Origin: Axinella damicornis
Lineage: Eukaryota > Porifera > Demospongiae > Axinellida > Axinellidae
NCBI GenBank assembly: GCA_963931865.1
Contig: OZ007516.1
Location: 10,736,785-10,800,784, forward strand
Length of the DNA: 64,000 nt
Direction: 5' to 3'
Every line of letters begins with the position of its first letter. The first letter of the stretch is position 1. The notes under the pieces were generated by a model that was not told the origin of the DNA, did no database searches, and was given only the letters and a program-made list of their open reading frames with translations. The position numbers and the translations under genes are program-made. This document shows positions 10,801-20,290 of the stretch, in pieces.

Positions 10801-10857
10801 GGTAGTGATACCAAACTCTGCACAGAATGGCCCGGGGTTTGGAGTACTTTGAGCCAT
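7840..10857 (-). CDS. Transposase-like protein with coiled coil and C-terminal Spindlin-like Tudor domain
   Basis: A single-exon frame of about 1005 codons. I choose the ATG at 10857 (MAQSTPNPG) because a splice acceptor (TCTATTGCAG) lies 11 bases upstream; the longer frame reads through it. Order: N-terminal segment; basic Lys/Arg-rich linker; coiled coil at about 150-300 (KHEELLQ, IEKLKQLVE, LERQLKYK); a core at about 360-640 with HSDGTTKFG, MSDRASTEKSFN and NFFGGIHFVV; a second basic helical stretch; and a C-terminal region with VGKRIQHKF, GTVVSQVPGFPEWY and VYTYKLMED. The C-terminal spacing matches a Spin/Ssty repeat (GKRIxH, GTVxxQVP, DxVYxxxLxxD), a Tudor-like fold that in spindlins reads methylated histone H3. 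The acidic residues in HSDGT and MSDR are candidate catalytic metal ligands, which is inference. I remember similar unnamed repetitive proteins from cnidarian and fish genomes. It lies inside perfect terminal repeats, so it is almost certainly the element's transposase. Confidence 0.85.
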   Translation of the reverse strand: MAQSTPNPGPFCAEFGITTTMLLDQTAALSLPSVPVIKNGLVLELFAVLKSNKLTWATFSSWIEKLYSGGTKPDIWALRKSVIAISTRHANLKKTPKRKPEAERLLNTPYTTPTQQSSGSSTEAKLPAAPSRFQTETTILVNKSLAVEVAEWKQKHEELLQESMKMTQKIEKLKQLVETYKPHNVRRREKRKDKKIRCQLDKIDKLERQLKYKTSAFLKNTKGQIQYYKDKCEQLKEKMVAALSECENCEQLANETSKTKQTNVELMEANAELHDEVKHLQSKMLTTFEDGKYTNELRVCVMDLLSHNVAILQIVPVIQSVLKLAGVTCNRLPKHTAINDMLIEARALSQMQLAEVLTQEDHHTLHSDGTTKFGHKYLAYQVSTEHETYTLGMREVASGSAQSMLEKMKEILDDLSVSASTSDDKNTQVASEIVARIKSTMSDRASTEKSFNALLADYRAEVLPLVVKNWEELSQKEKETMSEMYNFFGGIHFVVSMAETTSEAIHLFEKAHHEDVSENTEAGTIRLIRTACKAFERRGDEKSGCAVQFHTYLRRLGITNVHLAHFRGNRFNIVFLNGARVFYLHRHMIEFLTKVWGPQNKLLKAVLDDANNELYISGCRALGLIDKLITAPLWRILESDLHISTYFTKLLEFLAECGDDASEFLTGEKVPFPDTPVNKDDVWASLVVPSPSDPLVQQILQALFKSLELLAQRMLVDHLPGGKWEGASGSVRNQTKSVTKTNTVSERDFAKLDRLLREKPNASLLALEAHILFSTNKTSKWLAQQAIHKQESLLASGRRLAPAHRAQFRERLAVIEQQRRELLQTKQDNIRKKEQKVLQEKEKLTSEIVSIGLWQTKDDVEQQLLRIKSETKKKEALKIQLKFRKNVLHQNSDAAIYRFSKKGVGQFSSTILKENLLKLIEDAWKAPPVSTSQSATSADPILVGKRIQHKFSENKEIVAYTGTVVSQVPGFPEWYNVVYEDEPDIVYTYKLMEDYANGDLSIIVG

Positions 10858-10911
10858 AGTGGTAGCCCTGCAATAGAGAAATACTATATGTTGAACTCTG
10901 AACTTGGACAA

Positions 10912-12490
10912 CTAAGTTTTTGTGGGCTATTGGTACACACCACACCTGTAGTGCTTCCCCACTTAGTACATGTAACTGTTGCCTCTATGGCCCTCTGGGG
11001 TTATTAATGTCGCCATATAACTTCACTACATAGCCATTCCACATGTACATTTCTTCAGCCTTGTTCCCAGGACCAGTACATGCAGATAAGCGGGAGATGC
11101 CTGTTAAGTTTATCACATGAGTAACATCAGTGGGTAAAATGGTAGAAAGCTTGAATGGGCGACCATGACAAGAATATTGGAAAGAGCCCATGCATGTCCA
11201 TGATTGTCACATAGCCAGGGTCTTGCCATACGAGACTAGATGGTAATAGTTTCACGACTGTTCTGTTCAGACCTACCGGTATTATGGGCCTCAACACTGG
11301 ACAGACTTGCCTAAGAAACCGCGACGAAGACTCGTTTGAAGTGAAAGTGGTGCATGCATGTTGATTTCTTATAACTATACCCCGAGTACTCCCTTCATGC
11401 TGAGTACATCAACTGCATGTACTTACATGCTGTCCACATTCATACAACTTGCCCTGTGTTCTAGCTATACTGCAAGTAATGAAAGGCAGGATGGGTGTGT
11501 CATATTGAATTTGGACGCCCCCTAAAATGGACCTCCTAGAACTAATTTTGTCAGTAAACGCTTGAAATATATGGACCCCCTGGAACTAATTTTTCAGAAG
11601 GACCCCTTGTGAAATAGTTGGACCCCCCATTGGTCCATTATGTTTCAAAGGCTTGTTGAAATATGCGAATCTCCTATTGCTGAAATATACTGCAGTGTTT
11701 TGACCAGAAACGTTTGGAGGGGGTGCATAATGAGATTCATAGTGTTCACAAACCCTGTGAAGCCTCACCTGCCAAGTACTTCAAGTGGTTGCTGAAAGTC
11801 ATTGAAGTGCAAAGGGCACAATTTGCTTTTAGAAGACCACAAACGCACATTACAAGCCCAAAGGGCGCAGTGCCCTTCAGAAAGGCCTAGCGAGAACACT
11901 GTTGTGCAAAGCAACTATTGGCTGTTGTAGCTGTGAAGCTTGAATTCATGAAACAGGTGGGCGGTGTTGTCATAATGATGTCACCGCATAATAAGATACT
12001 AGATCAAGAGCTCACAGAGCTCTGCCTCATGCTTACCAATTGCGACCTGTGCAGTACAACTACAGTGCCTGAGCCTTTGCAACAAGGAACGTGAACTGGG
12101 CGGCTGTTGATCCATCCAAGCTATACCTATGCCATCGAGAACAAGCAACAGAGGTTCGAACGCAACTGAAATATATAATTTCGCTGTGCACTAGCGTCCA
12201 AGCACATCATGAGAGTTGCTGATCATGCTGCAGTAGTGTGGATATCTTTATCGGCCCAGCAGCTGCTAACAGACAAACCATAGGCTAAGTAACAGCTTCT
12301 GTCAAGTTGCAAGTGTACACAATCATTATACGTACACGTAGGTGGAACTAACCTTTCAAGGCAGGTCCAAAAATTTCACTGTTATTTCGTTCCGGGGGGA
12401 ACGTATTTACGGGGTCCAAATTTAATGTGACAGGTGCCTGGGATATGTGGCTACTATAGTACTTCTTTGTACAAGCAAAATTGGTTGAGA
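10912..12490. other. Transposon interior without coding signal
   Basis: No convincing exon. It may hold the 5' untranslated exon and promoter of the transposase, since a spliced leader must lie to the right of 10868. The piece around 11215-11250 resembles a TAGTCTCG-type end in reverse. Confidence 0.5.
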
Positions 12491-12501
12491 TGATCGGTTA
12501 A

Positions 12502-12913
12502 GGTTACGGGATACTCGTGCACTCACCGAGCGAAATGTATACTTAATATCTCTAGCCAAAAATCTCTAGTACGAAGAGCGTGAGCAACTTGATTCTGGTG
12601 GTGGAGGTGCGCTGTCACAAGGTGCAGGGCATGACGGAAGCTTTTTTGATAACATAATCCTTGGCAAATTTATCTGCTGTCTCGCTCGAGAAAAGCGGTA
12701 AACACAGCTTTTTGTGAACTGAACTGCTCGTTTTTGCATGGCTATACAGTGTATCCATAAAAGATTCCGTCATGCCCTGTACCTTGTGACAGCGCACCTT
12801 TACCGCCAGAATCAAGTTGCTCACGCTCTTCGTACTAGAGATTTTTGGCTAGAGAAGTTAAGTATACATTTTCGCACGGCGCTCGCACGGCGACGCACGA
12901 GTATCCCGTAACC
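12502..12913. mobile_element. 412-bp foldback element with TTAA duplication, nested
   Basis: TTAA at 12498-12501 and 12914-12917 flanks GGTTACGGGATACTCGTGC and its complement. The arms stay complementary for well over 100 bp (AATCTCTAGTACGAAGAGCG, then a stretch around GGTGCAGGGCATGACGGA). TTAA targets are typical of piggyBac and Kolobok elements. It has no coding capacity and is inserted inside the 7.2-kb element, so it is younger than that copy. Confidence 0.85.
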
Positions 12914-12917
12914 TTAA

Positions 12918-14206
12918 CCTTAGTCCTCTCATGCTGGTCCTCAGGCACAACTGTTTCCATAGAAGTGCACACAGGGGTAGCATGTTGACTGGCGTACTAT
13001 GATATCTGACTTACCTTATCATTACTTCTCTATTTCCTACTACAGCACGAATGGAATCCAGTGTCAAGCACGTACAGAATGGGTTACTTTGCTCTCAATA
13101 GAGCGGTTGCAATTACGTCACAAAACCACATGACTGAGTACTTCCGTATGGCAAAAGAACATGGAGTTCAATGGCAGCTGAACGGAAACTACTGTCTCAC
13201 TTGTATTCCAGGTCGTGTAGCTGCTCGATCTAATCGGCATGGTAACTGCGCTACAGCGACAGTTGACACAGTAGTACTTCGTAAGTTCCAAGCTGCTAAG
13301 ATCGCTGTAGAAATGACTAATTTTTTGCCATACAGTCTTATGAAAGAAACGGAATAATAACGGAGGGTGTTTCGGTTGTTTTACGGCCGGTGACGTCAAT
13401 TGCAAGCGCTCTGTTGGAAATCACATTCTGCAAGTTACTGTAGCAGATTGATCCACAGCCATGAATTGCCATCATTGGACTCCAGCATGCCTTTCAAACA
13501 ATTAAGCTCACAATTAATTGCAGAAACCACATTGATTATAACAGTTGCTTTGAGTTACCTTCTGTCAGTTCTTTACAGCTTCAAGATAACTTTACTGTAT
13601 CTTTATTGTTCATTTTTATTGGTGTACAGTGTGTAAAATACATTTCGCTGACAAATGCATGTATTTGCTCGTCAATATTGCACTTCAACGCTAGTCAGTC
13701 CGTAGAGGTCGAATATGGCGGTCGGTTGACAGCTGGATGTATGGATTCGTCTGTACGGGACTTTTAGGTCTTGAAAAATCAACCTGAGGAACCAAAGTAT
13801 TCAAAATGCTTGCCAACCACCACCAATGTAAAGTTCAATCTGAGACAAGTCCAGCGATATGCAGTTTGCCCACCTTTCAACGGAAAACCTGTCCGCGATA
13901 CGCTCTTCAAGTTGGCTTGTTTACCTTGCCGCTACTTAAAGCAGGTTTTCGCGGGTAATAATTGCGCGCGCGCACCGAGCTTCCGGAATCGCTACTAGTA
14001 GCTACCGTCCATGTTTGATGTGAAGCTTGCCCGAGATCACAGCGTAGTCATTGTAGTCTCATCCCTCATGGCATTGATGACAGACCAAGTTCCAAGCGTG
14101 AGAGCGATCAAGTCTTCGTGAATTCGTTGTGTGGTATAGACGTCATTGTTTACACTTGAAAAATTTTGCGACGTCATCTGCATAAATCCACGTGGTTTTA
14201 TGTTAT
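12918..14206. other. Transposon interior, right part
   Basis: A 98-codon plus-strand frame at 13061-13357 has a normal amino-acid mix but no recognised similarity, and no flanking splice logic is clear. No gene is called. Confidence 0.4.
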
Positions 14207-14277
14207 AATTAAGCGCATGCGCAAACAGTGGATACCAGGCGCTCTTTTCTCCCCCTCCGCGCCTGGGTTCGAGGCTA
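14207..14277 (-). repeat. Right terminal inverted repeat of the 7.2-kb element
   Basis: 71 bp, the reverse complement of 7039-7110 apart from a five-base instead of six-base G-run. It is followed directly by the second GTGATAGGC. Confidence 0.92.
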
Positions 14278-14990
14278 GTGATAGGCATGATCATTTAAAT
14301 AGTGAATGGAGCAGCGAGAACGTGTCTAGTTGGCAAATCAATGTGCAGGTTTAGTTACCTTGTGTTCCATCCACTTGTATCACTGCTTGTGGATTGAACC
14401 ATATCTTTGTAGGTTCCTCGAACCTGAAGCTATAAATGTTGAGAATGAGGTACGCAAACTCGTATTTCCCCTGCAAAAGAAACTATATATCCCACCTACT
14501 ATACTGATTTCCCTCCCTGTGGCAATTAAACGTGCGTATGCACAAACTGTTCATAGTGCAATGCATGACAATAAAGTTGGAAGTTCAAGGTTCAAATAGC
14601 CCTAGTACTAGTAAAGGTCATATGGATATGGATGCGACGAAGCTAAAAGGAGGCAGTAACAAGCGACCTTGCCAGTTTGTGAAGAGGTTAAAAGTCATTG
14701 GATAGTTCGTCGTCACTCACAAACTCTGAAAAATGGGGAGCGGCTGTGAGTGAGGAAGAGCGACAGAGCAGCACCAGCAACAGAGCTGGAGGTGGAGCTT
14801 TCACCGAGGGGCCGAGTTTCGAGCACAGCCAAGTCAGTGCACAAGCACATGCCAAGCCAGGAGGGAGATCGAGAGAAAGAACAGGCCAAGGCAGCAGTTT
14901 CTCGAATCTATCGTTACCAAGGTAGCCTTGTATTTGCATAGACGAACGGCGCCAGCGATGAGATTCAATGGACAAATCAGATGGGATATA

Positions 14991-15085
14991 GAGCCCGGTC
15001 ACCAGGGATTCTATGGCAACGTAAACCGACCTTGTCCTCGGGGATTGGGTCGGTTTACTGCCATAAATCCCTGGTGACCGGGCTC
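14991..15085. mobile_element. 95-bp TA-flanked inverted-repeat element
   Basis: GAGCCCGGTCACCAGGGATT and its near-complement make up most of the element, around a short centre that includes GTAAACCGACC and GGTCGGTTTAC. TA lies at 14989-14990 and 15086-15087, as for Tc1/mariner-type MITEs. Confidence 0.8.
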
Positions 15086-15135
15086 TAACTATCACATATT
15101 ACACCATATAACATCCGCTAATATATTGTACTTAC

Positions 15136-15375
15136 CGACACTTCCCTATTGACTTTCTGTTTGGAATTCCTGGTTTGGGATCCGGAATCGCCACCAGCAA
15201 CCACCTTTTCTAACATCAAGGCAATTTTCTTTTGCTCAGCTTGCACAGACTGGAGGGAATTCTTGACCTCCTGAATATCGCCCTGAGTGTTCTCTTGGTC
15301 AGCAGCAATAACTTGCAGTACTTCTTCAGATTTCTCCACCAATTGACGTGTACATGACAGTACCGCGTATTGCAT
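15136..15375 (-). CDS. Coiled-coil first exon of an uncharacterised gene
   Basis: ATG at 15375 opens 80 codons ending at a strong donor (GTGTCG, then GTAAGT). The translation is helical: LVEKSEEVLQVIAADQE, IQEVKNSLQSVQAEQKK, LMLEKVV, then a Ser/Gly/Lys-rich tail. Coiled-coil N-termini like this precede the basic and PLPWRS exons in the repetitive family seen at 5199-6686, on the same strand. The 7.2-kb transposon between them could have split one gene. The exon phases do not join directly (this exon ends in phase 0, whereas 6686 needs two preceding bases), so another exon would be missing or the two are unrelated. Confidence 0.4.
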
Positions 15376-15399
15376 GTTCTCTTTACATGTATCAGCTCC

Positions 15400-15890
15400 G
15401 CCTTATTCGAATTCATCGCTGCTAAAGGGACGGCTGTGAATGGCCATAAACAGTAATCTTCTCTATTACGCGCAGCTGCGCATTGCATATTGGCAGCTGC
15501 TCTCGTCGAACAGGAACACTACGCATGCGCGGGTTACAAAATGACCTTTCACCTTCGCACTGAATGTACATGTATGCGCAAGTGCACTGACAAAGCTTGC
15601 AAGTCTGCGATTAACAGAGCCAGTTCCTGTTCCGTGTGGAGACAAGCATTCCACTTGACTGCCATTCCGTGAGTGTCTAGAGTATCCTTAACGGTTTTGT
15701 ACATCGAAGCTCCCTTTAGGCAGTGCGCTTTAATTAGAATCATGATTCACTGCGCTGTCAGCGAGTGGGTAATACTGCATGTACTGCTAGTGGAATTGCA
15801 GGACGTTGGGCTGCTAGCCTGAGCGAAGTACATAGAGTGGTTGCATGCACAGTGCAATTAATGGCAGTCATCAGTGAGCATGGTACAACC
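15400..15890. other. No gene seen
   Basis: Possibly promoter or 5' sequence for the leftward exon at 15375. The short opposing frames at 15466-15743 overlap each other and look like shadows. Confidence 0.4.
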
Positions 15891-16265
15891 TAGTCTCGTG
15901 TGGCCTGGCGCCCAGTCCCTTCCTGCGATGATTAGTGGGGCTGGGCGAAAGTGAGGAAGTAGGATCTGGTGACTCTGAACAGGCCGCTGTTTTACAATGG
16001 AATGTCCATATACATAATATTGCATGTGACCTACCTCAAGTAGTCATCCCATCCCAACAGCACAGAGCCATGGCTATATGCAAGCAGGAGCACTGCACAG
16101 TCTGCCTCAAGGACTTGCCGAAGAGTAGTACATGAAGGAGACAACAGTGAGACTTTCCAGAAGAGGCAAAAACATTTCAGTCGCCAGACCCTTCTTCCTC
16201 CCTCCCTTCCCCTTTCACCCTGTCCCACTAATCGTCACAGGAAGGGTCTAGGCCATGCAAGACTA
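15891..16265. mobile_element. 375-bp inverted-repeat element, TAGTCT ends
   Basis: TAGTCTCGTGTGGCCTGG at the left is matched in reverse by a right end reading GGCCATGCAAGACTA. Inside, CCCTTCCTGCGATGATTAGTG pairs imperfectly with CACTAATCGTCACAGGAAGGG. No clear target duplication is seen. Confidence 0.6.
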
Positions 16266-16539
16266 CTCAGGTCACAGAAATTATGAGACTAAAATACACT
16301 CATGTACATCATCAGACCTGTGTGTCAGGTTCGAGGAATTTGAACTGCATGTGCATGTGCAAGTGATTTTGGTAAGTGCGAGATCCAAGCAAGCGAGTAA
16401 ATATACACACACATGCACTGCGCAATGAAGTCACGCTAGCGTGGGGCTCGCTCATGCTCGCCCCAATAATGGTGTGGGTGGCAGTGTGCTCATGATTTTG
16501 AATGGAGCCATCATTCTAATTTTCCTTAGGTATTGAAGA

Positions 16540-17288
16540 ATGAAGCGTCGCTATTCAGCGTACAAGAAGATGGTGTGCCCGCACTGTCTGCACTTAGTTT
16601 TCCAGAAGACTTACGAAGAACACAGAAGATTGTACTATAACCCCGAAAAGAACGAGTGGATGAAAGAGTTGCCACATGAGCAAGATGTGGATCCAACAAC
16701 AGCAGAGCCTCCCTCGTCCGATATGGAGTTCGTGAGTGATATGTCAAGTACTGCTAGTGATCCCCCAGACTGTGGTAGTTTGGATGCTTACTCAGAACCT
16801 GATAGTCCAGCTTTATCAGACAAATCTGTGAGCATTGAACCACAGGAGTACTCTATAGCAATGATGATCAACTTCATCTGACTGAAGCTTACAGATTTCT
16901 CTACCCACAGTTGATCACAAGATCTACTCCATTTACTGCCAATGTCACTCTGAGACGCTATGAACGACTTCATGTTTGTGGTCAAACATATGGCTCACTT
17001 TGTACTAACTCAGAACGTTCTTGTTACATCCTCGCTAACTGGAATGATGATGGACAAATAGACCCCTCATTGAATCCCAGTGACTACACCCCTGGTAGGG
17101 TTCTGTATTATGCACTCCATTCCATGGTCGTAGATGGTGAGATCAAGCAACATCTATTTGCTTGAGTGGAATGGTATCCCGAAAAGGAATCCCTTGGCAA
17201 GCCTTTACAGATATGGTACAATGGTCTGTTTCACCCACGTGGTCCTGCATCATTCATCCCTTGTACAAAAACTATACTTCTAGTGTAA
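16540..17288 (+). pseudogene. Internally deleted En/Spm (CACTA)-like relic: N-terminal zinc finger plus C-terminal domain
   Basis: Exon 16540 onward follows a TTTTCCTTAG acceptor and reads MVCPHCLHLVFQKTYEEHRR, then YYNPEKNEW and a Ser/Asp/Pro-rich linker. This is the N-terminal Cys-x2-Cys...His form of Tnp2-type transposases as I remember them. A short gap (acceptor CTCTACCCACAG) leads to YERLHVCGQTYGSLC, ERSCYILANW, DYTPGRVLYYALHS and, after an in-frame TGA near 17165, VEWYPEKESLGKPLQIW and LFHPRGPASFIPC, ending with TAA at 17288. The latter matches the C-terminal domain of the same proteins. The catalytic middle is missing and one stop interrupts the tail, so it is a non-functional deletion derivative. 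Confidence 0.6.
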
Positions 17289-17289
17289 T

Positions 17290-17727
17290 AATTATTGTTA
17301 TGTAACTATCTGTTGTTCTTCAAGAATGCAATTTTATTGTATGGCATGCATCGGCCTTCCTTGATGCACACCAATCCTTATATTTTGTTCTAGAAAAAGT
17401 TTCATGTGCTTGCTCTCTATGTATTGGTGTAGCTATGTATACAGCTTGAGGTAACACTGAACTATAGCTATAGACTCAGTACATGCACCATCCTGGTAGG
17501 CTAGTTGCTTGGCCGGAGGTAATACATTGAATCCATATTCATTGCACAACTACAAAACTTGCATTAAATCCATAGTACTAGACAAGTTATCATCTGACCA
17601 AAACTTTTATCAAACCATAATATTTTGAAATAGTTTTGTTTCCTATGAAATGTTACTAAACCTGATGTTAAGTTTTGTACAAATACTGTAAGCATTAAAC
17701 TCGTGCTAATTTCTACTTCAGATTTAG
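17290..17727. other. No gene seen
   Basis: AT-rich intergenic or intronic sequence with no protein similarity seen on either strand. Confidence 0.5.
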
Positions 17728-17917
17728 GACAGATTTAAGGAGAAACCAAACTCCACGGAATGCATTATTTTCTCTGGTGGATCGATCACTCACTACAGAT
17801 TTGGGATCGCAAATCTCTCAGCTGCACCACAGTACTGCGGGGTCACACTGAGGCGGTGTGGTGCCTGCAGTATGATGACAGAGTCATCGTCACTGGATCA
17901 GAGGATTCCACTATCAG
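17728..17917 (+). pseudogene. WD40 exon of a beta-TrCP/FBXW-like F-box protein, one-base deletion
   Basis: An acceptor (ACTTCAGATTTAG) opens an exon that reads to IIFSG in one frame and continues in the next frame with [31 protein letters not shown] and [12 protein letters not shown], ending at CTATCAG before GTACAG. The WD40 repeat is closest to F-box/WD proteins of the beta-TrCP or FBXW7 kind, which choose phosphorylated substrates for SCF ubiquitin ligases. The exon is 190 bases, whereas the two frames need 191, so one base is missing near 17780. It may be a real exon with a base error or a pseudogene. A minisatellite starts 12 bases downstream. Confidence 0.6.
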
Positions 17918-17929
17918 GTACAGTGTACA

Positions 17930-18215
17930 GTGATAGGTGAGGGTGTGATGGGTGAGCAGGGTGTGATGGGTGAGGGTGTGATGGGTGAGGGTGTGATGGT
18001 GTGATGGGTGAGGGTGTGATGGTGAGGGTGTGATGGGTGAGGGTATGATGGGTGAGGAGGGTGTGGGGTGTGATGGGTGAGGGTGTGATGGTGAGAGTAT
18101 GATGGGTGAGGGTGTGATGGTGAGGGTGTGATGGGTGAGGAGGGTGTGATGGGTGAGGGTGTGATGGGTGATGAGGGTGTGATGGGTGAGGGTGTGATGG
18201 TAAGGGTGTGATGGG
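17930..18215. repeat. GGGTGTGATGGGTGA minisatellite
   Basis: About 20 imperfect copies of a 14- to 17-bp unit. The His/Pro/Thr-rich frames on the opposite strand come from the repeat. Confidence 0.92.
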
Positions 18216-18800
18216 CAACGGGAACACATGAAGTTGGCGCAATATTCTGTGAGACCAGTGCATTGGAATCGACAAATGTAGAAGAATTCTTAGTGAGTTG
18301 TTTACCTGGTTCCTGGTCCTCGGACCTCAGACTCACCTGTGCAGTATGAAGAATAGGGACTGGACCCTATAATTACTTTTCCAATGTCACATGACAGTGT
18401 AATTGTGTAAGAGCAACTGTGGGGCTCACGATGGTGGTTACTTAACAAACCAGCTGCAGGAGCGCATAATGGTGTAAAGAGCGTCATCATGCTCTCCTGA
18501 CATGAGTAGCCAGAAAGGAGTGACTAGTTGGATGTCACTGCATGTGAAGCTTGATAGGCAGTACTCCCACGGAAAAACTTCAGTAGGATCCAAGAGCTTC
18601 TGAATGCTGGTGGGTAAGCCTGTGCATTGCACTTATATCTGGATAGAGATTACTTCACAATAAGGAACTACTACACAGCCATTGTTCATAAACGATAACA
18701 TTGACGTATCCTTTTCAATATTGCCATCACAGCAGGTGATACTCTAAAGAATTAACATGTCGTGTCATTATCACACAGCCCTTACCTCCTGGGCAGAATA
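18216..18800. other. No gene seen
   Basis: No WD40 or other coding similarity was found between the minisatellite and the hAT-like element. Confidence 0.45.
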
Positions 18801-19345
18801 CAGGGGCGGATTCAGGGGGGGGGGGGGGGGGGGGGGGGGCTACAGGAGGCTGTAGCCCCCCCCCCCCCCCCCCCCCTTTCCAGTTCCGACCACACCCCTT
18901 TTTACACGTGTAGACCACGTGCACACAGCGAATCTTCGTCGGACTCTGCATGACATTGGTGATTCACAACTAGTCACATTTACCTTTCCACATCGAGGAT
19001 AAGACGTTCACGGATGACACGGGAACCAGAAAGCAGTGAGTGCAGTGCAAAAGCTCGAAGGCGCTACGAGAGATGGCTGAAAAATGACGGTGAAAAAATT
19101 TCTGCCCTTCGCGCGGAGTCTCTCCACAGCATCGATCGGTGTTGCTACTCGTAAATCTGAAACTTGCAGTGCAAAGCACGAAAGTGCCACGAGAGCCCAT
19201 CCTGACAACTGAAAAATGAAGGCGTAAATTTATTCCGCGCTTTGCGCGGACTGATAGGCGCTACGCGCCTCTATGCACTGCCTTCGGCAGCATTCAATTG
19301 TGCTATTAGCCCCCCCCCCTTTCACAAATCCTGTATCCGCTCCTG
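18801..19345. mobile_element. 545-bp hAT-like non-autonomous element
   Basis: Ends CAGGGGCGGATTCAGG and, in reverse, CAGGAGCGGATACAGG are a classic hAT-type terminus. GAATA flanks both ends (18796-18800 and 19346-19350), fitting hAT groups with 5-bp duplications. A run of 25 G and a run of 21 C near the left end can pair, and small palindromes (GCGCTACGCGCC) occur inside. No transposase is visible. Confidence 0.75.
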
Positions 19346-19564
19346 GAATAAAGGAAGACAAGCTACATATAAGCAAGCATTGATCTCAGCCGAATTCCAT
19401 CTCTCTCGTTTTAAGGCTGTACTGAATGGTGTCTAGCCCTATTCCCAGGCCATTCCCACTACCAGTATTTGATCGCTTGCAGTAAGCAAAATGTCGAGGG
19501 AAGGCCGGAGATACTTTATCACTTGAGTGATGTCACTCTCCTTCTTTCTACTACAATCATGTAG

Positions 19565-19686
19565 TGGCACGGCCACTGTTTGGTGCTCCGTCCAAGGGAT
19601 TGAGACTGGAGACCTTGTTGCAACATTAACAAGGCAGCATAAAAAAGTGTACATTGTTTGGGATGTTGAAATGCAGTCGTGCCACT
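19565..19686 (+). CDS. Possible further WD40 exon of the FBXW-like gene
   Basis: After an acceptor-like ATCATGTAG the frame reads GTATVW, IETGDLVATLTRQ and VYIVWDVE, which resembles WD40 strands. The spacing is irregular, and a TAGCCTCG-family end (GCCTGGGAACGAGGCTA) follows within 25 bases. It could belong to the gene at 17728 or be a chance or degenerate copy. Confidence 0.25.
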
Positions 19687-19699
19687 CCCGCCTGGGAAC

Positions 19700-20290
19700 G
19701 AGGCTAATTGGTATCTGGGATGGAGGTCACCACTTGAGTAAAACGCATACTAATAGATTCACCCCCTTCCTCTTCATTCTTGCCCACCGTATCTCTCTCA
19801 CTCTCTCCAGGTCGCAAGCTTCCTCCTGAGAACATGACACACTTTACTGGGGGTCAGTCATTGCTTAAGCAGAACACACAAAAAGAGAAGAAGAGATGCT
19901 CTGCGTGTGGGAACGGGTGACTCTGTTCCACCATTGTTCTGTGTGGACTTGAGCAATGTTTTGTTGTACAATTTAGTACAGGTGTCTACCATTACATTTA
20001 TCTGCTGTATGTGTGGTCTTTGTGGATGTGTATGCAACTGATGTCATCTGTTACAAGTGGGGATGGGGCCACTCCAAAACTAGACCATTGTCTTGTAGCC
20101 TCCATACGCTGAACATGCGCCTGGATATGAGGCTAATATTATTGCCTTGATGTTAACTGGTGGAGATGAGGCAAGAACAGATCGACAAGTTCATTCCTTA
20201 ACTAGGTGTTGCCATCTCATTTGGGACAGCTTCATCCTCAAGCTCTCTCCTGCTTTGTATATTTTGACCCCATTGCTCAGTTCAAAGGTC
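19700..20290. other. Weak exon-like stretch, otherwise nothing seen
   Basis: After CTCTCCAG near 19810 a short plus-strand frame ends in a CSACGNG knuckle, loosely like a piggyBac C-terminal zinc knuckle. This is too short to call. A degenerate TAGCCTC-type palindrome lies at about 20096-20138. Confidence 0.25.

Larger units (their letters stand above)
7039..14277. mobile_element. 7.2-kb DNA transposon with 72-bp inverted repeats and 9-bp target duplication
   Basis: The element begins TAGCCTCGAACCCAGG and ends with the complement. The 72-bp left and 71-bp right terminal repeats are identical except for one G in a G-run. GTGATAGGC occurs directly before (7030-7038) and directly after (14278-14286) the element, a perfect 9-bp target duplication. 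Inside is one long coding exon on the minus strand (7840-10857); about 3.3 kb to its right is largely non-coding and holds a nested 412-bp element. The near-identical ends and intact long frame suggest recent activity. A 9-bp duplication is known for MuDR-type and Rehavkus-type elements, but I cannot place the transposase in a named superfamily. Many short palindromes in this window share its ends. Confidence 0.9.

Noticed and set aside
13061..13357. A second gene in the large transposon
   Set aside because: 98 codons without recognised similarity or splice support; the opposite strand is equally open there.
17843..18336. Three minus-strand His/Pro/Thr/Ser-rich frames
   Set aside because: Products of the GGGTGTGATGGGTGA minisatellite; the real exon nearby is on the plus strand.
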